Source: Alkalihalobacillus alcalophilus ATCC 27647 = CGMCC 1.3604 (GTDB lineage Bacteria; Bacillota; Bacilli; Bacillales; Bacillaceae_D). From it: a DNA stretch of 9,997 bases. Made by a program: the position numbers and the translations under genes. The stretch lies in assembly GCF_000292245.2 (NCBI RefSeq), contig NZ_ALPT02000117.1:1-9997 (forward strand), given 5' to 3'. Shown here piece by piece: positions 5,053 through 9,997 of the stretch (positions are counted from its first letter, which is position 1; the number at the start of each line of letters is the position of its first letter). Under the pieces are notes generated by a model. That model was not told the DNA's origin, made no database searches, and saw only the letters and a program-made list of their open reading frames with translations.

Positions 5053-7253
5053 GCAGTGATTTTTTGAACAACATAAATCCAACGTTCTTTTTGCTCTTTC
5101 CAGCTCGCCTCCCCTAGCTTTCCACCATAAAAAATCGGCTCATACGCTTCTGTTAAAATGAACATTCCGTTGACACCCGTTTCTTTATCTATCCGCTTCG
5201 CATACTCGCGTAAAGTTTCGCCTTCCATCCGCTTATAGCCACAATACTCGGCATACCATAATAGCTTTTCGTACGCTTCGACAAAAGCATTTTTATCATC
5301 TCGATATTTAAAACGAAACAAGAGATATTGACGAATGATTTTTTTCCTTAAAATAAAAGCAAGGATAAGCAACAGAATAACTATCACCATTAGAGGAAGC
5401 CAATTAATATGAAAGTCGGAGCCCGAGCTAGAACCTCCAGCTGCTTGCTCTTCTTCTTGCTCTTCTTCTGCTTCCTCCTCTACATCCTCTTCCGGAAGGT
5501 CCTCTTCTTCTTGTTCAACCTCTGGTGCATCCTCCGCATCAATTGCATCATCTAACTCTGTTTGTGACGAAATAAATTCAAATGAATGATTATATCCCTT
5601 GGTTGGTTCAAAAGGAACCCAGCCTACTTCGTCAAAATAAACTTCTACCCATGAATGAGCATTACCATTTGTTACTTCATATACATGAGTCCCCATCTCA
5701 GAATCGATGAGACTGCCATTAGTAAACCCTTTTACCCAACGAGCTGGAATGTCATTCGCTCGAAGCATCACAACCATCGCGGTCGAGAAGTTATCACAGT
5801 AACCCCTTTGTGTCTCGAATAAAAATTGGTCGACATAATCCTGTCCTTCTGCCGGAACCGGAACATCTTCTGTCTCATATTCAAAATCAGGCCCTGCCAA
5901 AAAACGTTCAATTGCCTTCGCCTGGTCATACACATTCGTCTCTTCTGCTATGATTTCCGCAGCCAAATCATACACCCGCTGAGGGACAGTTTCTGGAAGC
6001 TGTGTGTAAGAAGAAACGACATCAGCTGGTGCATTCCTCGATAAATTTCGAAGTTCTTCTAAATAAAAGGTCGGGTATTCATACTCAAGCGTATAAGAAG
6101 AAAGAGCCACTTCATCTCCACTTCTATCCCCGTTGTAAGTTGATACTTTAGCCGTAAATGGGTCATACTGCCATAAAGCATACTCAGACAAATAATCGAT
6201 CATCCCTAGAAATTCACCTGGATAAAATAAATGAGGAAAAACAGCTCTTTCGTCATCTACAAATGTAATCGTTGTTGTTAACTGTTCAAACTCAACTGCC
6301 TCTGTGTTCTGTCCATAACCGCCGACAGTCGTATTATACCCAATTTCTAGATCGGGCGTTTCCACTTCCCAGCCATGCCCCGTATAAAAATCCTTCGTTT
6401 CCCCACGCCAATAATGGCTCCTTGTTGTCTCGGCACGGAATAAAGGTGTCGTATCCTGAACAAACCCTCCCCCTAAACGGGTATCATTTGCACCATACCC
6501 AATTTTTTGGGTCGTCCCTCCCCCTGGACCAAGTCCGACCATCTGCCGTAAAACCGGGACAGGATCATCCCATTTTGCTTCGTATTTCGGTAATAAGATT
6601 CCAAACGTACTCGCTACCATGAGTAAAACAACCATCATCATGACAAGACGTTTGGGCACATTTTTCGAAAACGATAGCCATTTCTCTTTATCCACCATTC
6701 GATAAATCGATGATAATCCGACGAGCAAAAAGCCAAGAATAAACGTTCGGATAATCGCAAAGGTGGCATCATAGACTGTAAATGTATCAATCACCGTAAT
6801 GTAAATAACCGTGAATATAAAAAAGAATAAAATTCGTCTAACAATAACAGTCCAATAAAAGAGCAAATAACTTAATATCGCCAATAATAAAAAGAATAAA
6901 AAACTTCTAAACATATCGGTTAATTCATACCATTGCCCACTAAAAATCGCTCCTATATTGACACTTAAATCTTGAATAATGATTCCTACCCATCCTAATG
7001 AAAAGAAAGAATCATCAAAGAACATAATATTTAAGCCCACTATGATCGTCGTGACTTTTAGTCCTAATGAAAGGTAAAGTGGCAACTGACAAAATGTAAT
7101 TGCAAAAAAGAGGGCTGTCACTATAAGAAAAATAAAGATATAACCCGTATTCGCAATATGCGGTAAAGGCAAAATCCATTCTGCCAATAGAAGAAAACTT
7201 AAACCATAAAGGAGGAAGTCCCTACCAAGTTCGATTTTCTTTTTTCTAAACAT
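5049..7253 (-). CDS. yebA: Membrane-anchored transglutaminase-like protein (TgpA/YebA type, DUF3488 and DUF4129)
   Basis: This 734-residue protein has an N-terminal membrane domain with about seven hydrophobic segments (roughly 12-222). An external region with a transglutaminase core (about 420-555) follows. After it comes a very acidic linker (568-603, nearly all Glu/Asp), a single membrane span (617-635) and a cytoplasmic tail (640-734) carrying the GETLREYAKRI signature of DUF4129. In the core Cys486 (RGYCDNFSTA) and His533 (NAHSWVEVYF) are the likely catalytic pair; the third position is Glu549 (VPFEPT), where many transglutaminases have Asp. The order of domains matches the TgpA/YebA family. 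Its substrate is unknown; a role at the cell envelope with the neighbouring MoxR ATPase and DUF58 protein is inferred from the conserved gene cluster. The ATG follows AAGGGGGT, about 11 bases upstream. The gap to the DUF58 gene is 33 bp. Confidence 0.9.
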   Translation of the reverse strand: MFRKKKIELGRDFLLYGLSFLLLAEWILPLPHIANTGYIFIFLIVTALFFAITFCQLPLYLSLGLKVTTIIVGLNIMFFDDSFFSLGWVGIIIQDLSVNIGAIFSGQWYELTDMFRSFLFFLLLAILSYLLFYWTVIVRRILFFFIFTVIYITVIDTFTVYDATFAIIRTFILGFLLVGLSSIYRMVDKEKWLSFSKNVPKRLVMMMVVLLMVASTFGILLPKYEAKWDDPVPVLRQMVGLGPGGGTTQKIGYGANDTRLGGGFVQDTTPLFRAETTRSHYWRGETKDFYTGHGWEVETPDLEIGYNTTVGGYGQNTEAVEFEQLTTTITFVDDERAVFPHLFYPGEFLGMIDYLSEYALWQYDPFTAKVSTYNGDRSGDEVALSSYTLEYEYPTFYLEELRNLSRNAPADVVSSYTQLPETVPQRVYDLAAEIIAEETNVYDQAKAIERFLAGPDFEYETEDVPVPAEGQDYVDQFLFETQRGYCDNFSTAMVVMLRANDIPARWVKGFTNGSLIDSEMGTHVYEVTNGNAHSWVEVYFDEVGWVPFEPTKGYNHSFEFISSQTELDDAIDAEDAPEVEQEEEDLPEEDVEEEAEEEQEEEQAAGGSSSGSDFHINWLPLMVIVILLLILAFILRKKIIRQYLLFRFKYRDDKNAFVEAYEKLLWYAEYCGYKRMEGETLREYAKRIDKETGVNGMFILTEAYEPIFYGGKLGEASWKEQKERWIYVVQKITA

Positions 7254-7286
7254 GTTGAGCCCTACCCCCTTTCCAAAATAAACAAT

Positions 7287-8441
7287 TTACAACTGAACAA
7301 TATGAGTTTTGATTCCGAGTCTTTCCAAATCATTTATCATCCACTGATTACGCCCGTTGTTTCGAACTAAACAAACTTGAAGCGAAATTTGCTGCTGCCT
7401 TAACTTTTCAAATGCCGGGAGCATGTCTTTACTTAATTCAGCACAAACAAAATAAACCGTCGCTCCTCTCCATTGTTCATAAACACTTCCAAAAGTCAGT
7501 ACCTTACCTGTCCCTTCAATTTGTGCTAACAACTCTAAACCTCTATACAATTGATTGGATGAAACAACACGCGAGACCCAATCATCTAGTCGAACAGCAA
7601 GCTGAACAGAACCTTGACTCTCCATAAAAGTAACGAGTAAGGAAGCGGTTAGTTCAATTGATTTTTCGAACATTTCTTCTGTCTGAGCAGACAAATAAGG
7701 ATCAAAAGCAATGACAATCCCTTCACCGCGAAAGGATTCAAATTCCTTTGTCATTAATTGTGTTGAACGAGCCGATTGTTTCCAGTCAATACTCGTTAAT
7801 CGATCACCTGGAATGTATTGACGAACACTCGATAGATTTCGTTCCTCCCCTAATTCCTTCGCTCTTAGTTTACCCTCGATCGATTCCACTTGTTTACCAT
7901 GTGGCACTTCTCTAATTTTTTGGTAACGTGGATAAACATTAACGATCGTTTCACTTACAATTACTTTTCTCTTTTCAAAAAAACCAAATAAATCACCAAA
8001 GATTAGCTCCACTTTATCAAACTCGTATTGACCCCGTTTAACATTATGAATCGAATACGTATATTGAAACTTTTTTTGAAAAGAAAAGAAAAAGAAAGTA
8101 CTAGGGTTTTGAACCTCACCTAAGTCGGCTGATACGTGATCAAACACATGCATATAAAAGAATGGCTGGTAGGAAGCATTTCTCACCGTAACCGTTACGA
8201 GCAAGTCATCCCCACCTTTGACTACATTAGGTTGAATCACACGCTCAACCTTGAAACCCTTAACTGGGAGCAACGACATTAGCAACGTGAGAACTAATAC
8301 CGTGAGCGTACTATAAAATAAAAACCAACTGACAAACCCACCTTGAAACATCGCATAAATAAAAACGATCATAGCCACTAAAAGCAACAAAATGTATTTT
8401 AAAATCTCCTTTAATGTTTGTTTCATTCCTCGCCTGTTCAC
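7287..8441 (-). CDS. yeaD: DUF58 family membrane protein
   Basis: The 384-residue product has two N-terminal membrane spans (about 13-33 and 38-58). A beta-rich stretch with CARDB-like spacing (about 65-170) follows. The DUF58 signature is at 206-235: VRQYIPGDRLTSIDWKQSAR, then the KEFE motif. The rest has a vWA-like pattern, with a hydrophobic strand and DP at 242-248. DUF58 proteins are encoded next to MoxR ATPases across bacteria and are believed to be their partners; their biochemical role is not established. The GTG start at 8441 overlaps the ATPase stop as GTGA, implying translational coupling. An ATG at codon 6 is possible, but its purine-rich stretch is too close to serve as a binding site. 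It is the middle gene of the operon. Confidence 0.9.
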   Translation of the reverse strand: MNRRGMKQTLKEILKYILLLLVAMIVFIYAMFQGGFVSWFLFYSTLTVLVLTLLMSLLPVKGFKVERVIQPNVVKGGDDLLVTVTVRNASYQPFFYMHVFDHVSADLGEVQNPSTFFFFSFQKKFQYTYSIHNVKRGQYEFDKVELIFGDLFGFFEKRKVIVSETIVNVYPRYQKIREVPHGKQVESIEGKLRAKELGEERNLSSVRQYIPGDRLTSIDWKQSARSTQLMTKEFESFRGEGIVIAFDPYLSAQTEEMFEKSIELTASLLVTFMESQGSVQLAVRLDDWVSRVVSSNQLYRGLELLAQIEGTGKVLTFGSVYEQWRGATVYFVCAELSKDMLPAFEKLRQQQISLQVCLVRNNGRNQWMINDLERLGIKTHIVQL

Positions 8442-9394
8442 GATGTCGTTAACCTTCTTCTCGCTACTGGGACTTCTACGCGTTTTAAAATATCCTTCAC
8501 AATATGCTCCACGGTAATATTGGCCATTTTTGCATCCGTACTTAAAATAATTCGATGAGAGAGCACATTCATGGCTAAATACTGTACATCATCGGGGATG
8601 ACGTAATCTCGGCCTTGAATTAAAGCATACGCTTGAGCAGCTTTCATTAAAGCGATCGTTCCACGCGGACTGACACCTAGCTCTACCGAACGATGCTCTC
8701 TCGTTGCATGTGTTAAACGTACAATATATGTTTTAACATGGACATCAACTAATACTTCTCCTACTTGTTTTTGTAAAGCGAGCACTTGCTCAGTAGAAAT
8801 GACCGAATCAATTTCTTCTATCATTAACCCTTCATCTATCCGCCTTAACATTTCTAATTCTTCATTAATGCTCGGATAACCAATTTGAAGTTTTATTAAA
8901 AAACGGTCTAATTGAGCTTCTGGTAACGGAAAGGTTCCTGCATATTCAACTGGGTTTTGGGTTGCCATCACAAAGAAAGGCTTTTGCAGGACTCTCGTTT
9001 CTCCATCAACGGTAATACTTGCTTCTTCTAATGATTCCAATAAAGCGGCTTGTGTTTTGGGTGAAGTACGGTTAATCTCATCTGCTAATACGATATTTGC
9101 CATAATCGGCCCAGGTCGGAAGGTAAAACTTTGCGTTTGTTGATTATAAATGGAAACACCAGTTACATCTGAGGGTAATAAATCAGGGGTGAATTGAATT
9201 CGTTTAAATTCAGCGCCAACTGAACGTGCCATCGATTTTACTAGCATCGTTTTCCCTACTCCTGGAACATCCTCTAATAAAACGTGGCCATCTGCCATTA
9301 AAGCAACTAAACATAATTCAATTTCTTTCCTTTTTCCAACTACTACTTTTTCTATATTATTTATGACCTTTTCGATTTGGTGTAATGTTGTCAT
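8438..9394 (-). CDS. yeaC: MoxR-type AAA+ ATPase
   Basis: A 318-residue AAA+ ATPase of the MoxR branch, thought to act as a chaperone-like remodeller of partner proteins. Visible motifs, in order: Walker A VPGVGKTM (43-50), Walker B IVLADEIN (101-108), the sensor-1 region VMATQNP (142-148), and the GTFPLPEAQLDRF motif (153-165), typical of MoxR. The lid domain follows with SPRGTIALMKAAQA. I chose the ATG at 9394 because GGAGG lies five bases before it; a TTG 39 bases further upstream stays open but has no binding site. It heads the operon with the DUF58 and transglutaminase genes, whose products are the likely clients. The promoter is not obvious; see the weak candidate at 9570-9600. Confidence 0.94.
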   Translation of the reverse strand: MTTLHQIEKVINNIEKVVVGKRKEIELCLVALMADGHVLLEDVPGVGKTMLVKSMARSVGAEFKRIQFTPDLLPSDVTGVSIYNQQTQSFTFRPGPIMANIVLADEINRTSPKTQAALLESLEEASITVDGETRVLQKPFFVMATQNPVEYAGTFPLPEAQLDRFLIKLQIGYPSINEELEMLRRIDEGLMIEEIDSVISTEQVLALQKQVGEVLVDVHVKTYIVRLTHATREHRSVELGVSPRGTIALMKAAQAYALIQGRDYVIPDDVQYLAMNVLSHRIILSTDAKMANITVEHIVKDILKRVEVPVARRRLTTS

Positions 9395-9556
9395 CCGCTC
9401 CTCCGTTTCTCTTTGTCCAATATACAAAGTCAAAATCCAATCAATCTATGCTTACTCTTATGTCTTTAATAGACTTATTCTAAAAATCCTACTAATCTCC
9501 CAGAAACTATATTCTACAAAAAATGAGCAAAGCCTACCTTTTTCCCTTTTTTTATT

Positions 9557-9700
9557 TTAGAGCACTTCCATAATACCATTTGTAGGATAGGTCACGCCAA
9601 CATTTACAAAAAATTCAAAATAATGATTCCGTATAAAAGGGCAGCAACTTAAAAACGCCTGTTTATTCGCACCGCAATTGAAGGCATCCTCTTTTTTCAT
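9557..9700 (-). CDS. Possible 47-residue ORF starting inside the last repeat unit (doubtful)
   Basis: The minus-strand frame opens with ATG AAA AAA GAG GAT in the operon-proximal repeat unit, leaves the repeat and runs on to a TAA at 9557-9559. It lacks a good ribosome binding site (only AGG two bases before the ATG in sister units, AGT-type in this one). I recognise no family. It matters because it is the one copy of the repeated mini-ORF whose stop codon is missing; see the repeat array. It could equally be chance. Confidence 0.15.
   Translation of the reverse strand: MKKEDAFNCGANKQAFLSCCPFIRNHYFEFFVNVGVTYPTNGIMEVL
9570..9600 (-). promoter_or_regulatory. Weak promoter candidate for the ATPase operon
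   Basis: On the minus strand TGGTATTAT looks like an extended -10 box (TATTAT at 9570-9575). A TTGGCG (9595-9600) stands 19 bp upstream, longer than ideal. The start would be about 170 nt before the ATPase gene. No better candidate was found between 9395 and 9600, though a TATAGT near 9510 is another -10 possibility with a poor -35 box. Confidence 0.3.
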
Positions 9701-9997
9701 TACCTATTCCTGTTTTTTCACACCGTAATTGGAGGCACTCTCTTTTTTCATTACTTATTCCGGTTTATTCACACCGTAATTAGAGCCATCCTCTTTTTTC
9801 ATTACCTATTCCCCTTTTTTCGCACCGTAATCAGAGGAGCTCTCTTTTTTCATTACCTATTCCTGTTTTTTCGCACCGTAATCAGAGGCATCCTCTTTTT
9901 TCATTACCTATCCCCGTTTTTTCGCACCGTAATCAGAGACATCCTCTTTTTTCATTACCTATTCCGGTTTTTTCGCACCGTAATCAGAGGCATCCTC
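9658..9997. repeat. Tandem array of 51-bp repeats (about 6.5 units, continues beyond the window)
   Basis: The motif ACCG[TC]AAT recurs at 9671, 9722, 9773, 9824, 9875, 9926 and 9977, a constant 51-bp step. A unit reads, in parts, ACCGTAATCAGAGGCATCC, then TCTTTTTTCATTACCTATTC, then CGGTTTTTTCGC. Units differ at several bases, those nearest the operon being the most diverged. As 51 is 17 codons, reading frames stay in register. On the minus strand each complete unit holds ATG AAA AAA ... TAG, a 15-residue frame such as MKKEDASDYGAKKPE. On the plus strand one frame stays open over all units (from 9653) as a hydrophobic 17-residue repeat such as TVIRGILFFHYLFLFFR, but without a start codon. Some units can also form AGAGG-CAT-CCTCT followed by T residues, a weak terminator-like hairpin on the plus strand. 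Function unknown. Confidence 0.9.

Noticed and set aside
5060..5090. PurBox-like GAAC half-sites upstream of the guaA promoter
   Set aside because: The C of the CGAAC core is missing in both and the spacing is about 10 bp too short; they lie in the transglutaminase coding sequence.
9395..9433. 13-residue extension of the MoxR ATPase from a TTG
   Set aside because: The GGAGG site lies within the extension and is correctly spaced for the ATG at 9394.
9658..9997. CRISPR array
   Set aside because: Units are contiguous 51-bp near-copies with no unique spacers between conserved repeats.

Overview
The window reads as chromosomal DNA of a low-GC Gram-positive bacterium of the Bacillaceae. The 16S rRNA start is Bacillus-like. 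The gene order MoxR ATPase - DUF58 protein - transglutaminase - guaA - guanine/hypoxanthine permease matches yeaC-yeaD-yebA-guaA-pbuG of Bacillus subtilis as I remember it. Purine riboswitches, PurBoxes and GGAGG-type ribosome binding sites fit the same assignment. The 16S helices near the start recall the alkaliphilic Bacillus groups, but I cannot name a species from 197 bases.

Everything convincing is on the minus strand, so transcription runs from high to low coordinates. At the right end (about 9658-9997, running off the window) lies an array of 51-bp tandem repeats. Next comes a tightly packed three-gene operon: a MoxR-type AAA+ ATPase (8438-9394), a DUF58 membrane protein (7287-8441, overlapping the ATPase gene by 4 bp) and a large membrane transglutaminase-like protein (5049-7253). 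In this known gene association the ATPase, the DUF58 protein and the transglutaminase are thought to act together at the cell envelope.

A promoter overlapping the transglutaminase stop codon starts the guaA unit. Its leader carries a guanine-type purine riboswitch (4918-4988) and an abutting intrinsic terminator (4885-4921), then about 310 nt of further leader before guaA (3035-4576, GMP synthetase). A second promoter, with a PurBox pair that overlaps the guaA stop codon, drives a second guanine-type riboswitch (2863-2927), its terminator (2744-2780) and the NCS2 purine permease gene (1384-2691, TTG start). A strong terminator (1339-1371) ends that unit. GMP synthesis and purine uptake are therefore neighbouring but separately gated by guanine.

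From 1 to about 1340 there is no convincing protein gene. The 5' end of a 16S rRNA gene (1-197) leaves the window on the left, preceded by a leader with three hairpins, a boxA and tandem promoters. Upstream of the promoters is a 411-bp element with 14-bp perfect terminal inverted repeats and a 5-bp target duplication (731-1141). It carries a GC-rich hairpin inside.

The main items for a second look are this nonautonomous element with its nested hairpin, the 51-bp repeat array with its mini-ORF structure, the paired guanine riboswitches (one with a terminator overlapping P1), and the PurBox pair embedded in the guaA stop. I see no sign of a wholly new system; the core of the window is conserved housekeeping sequence.
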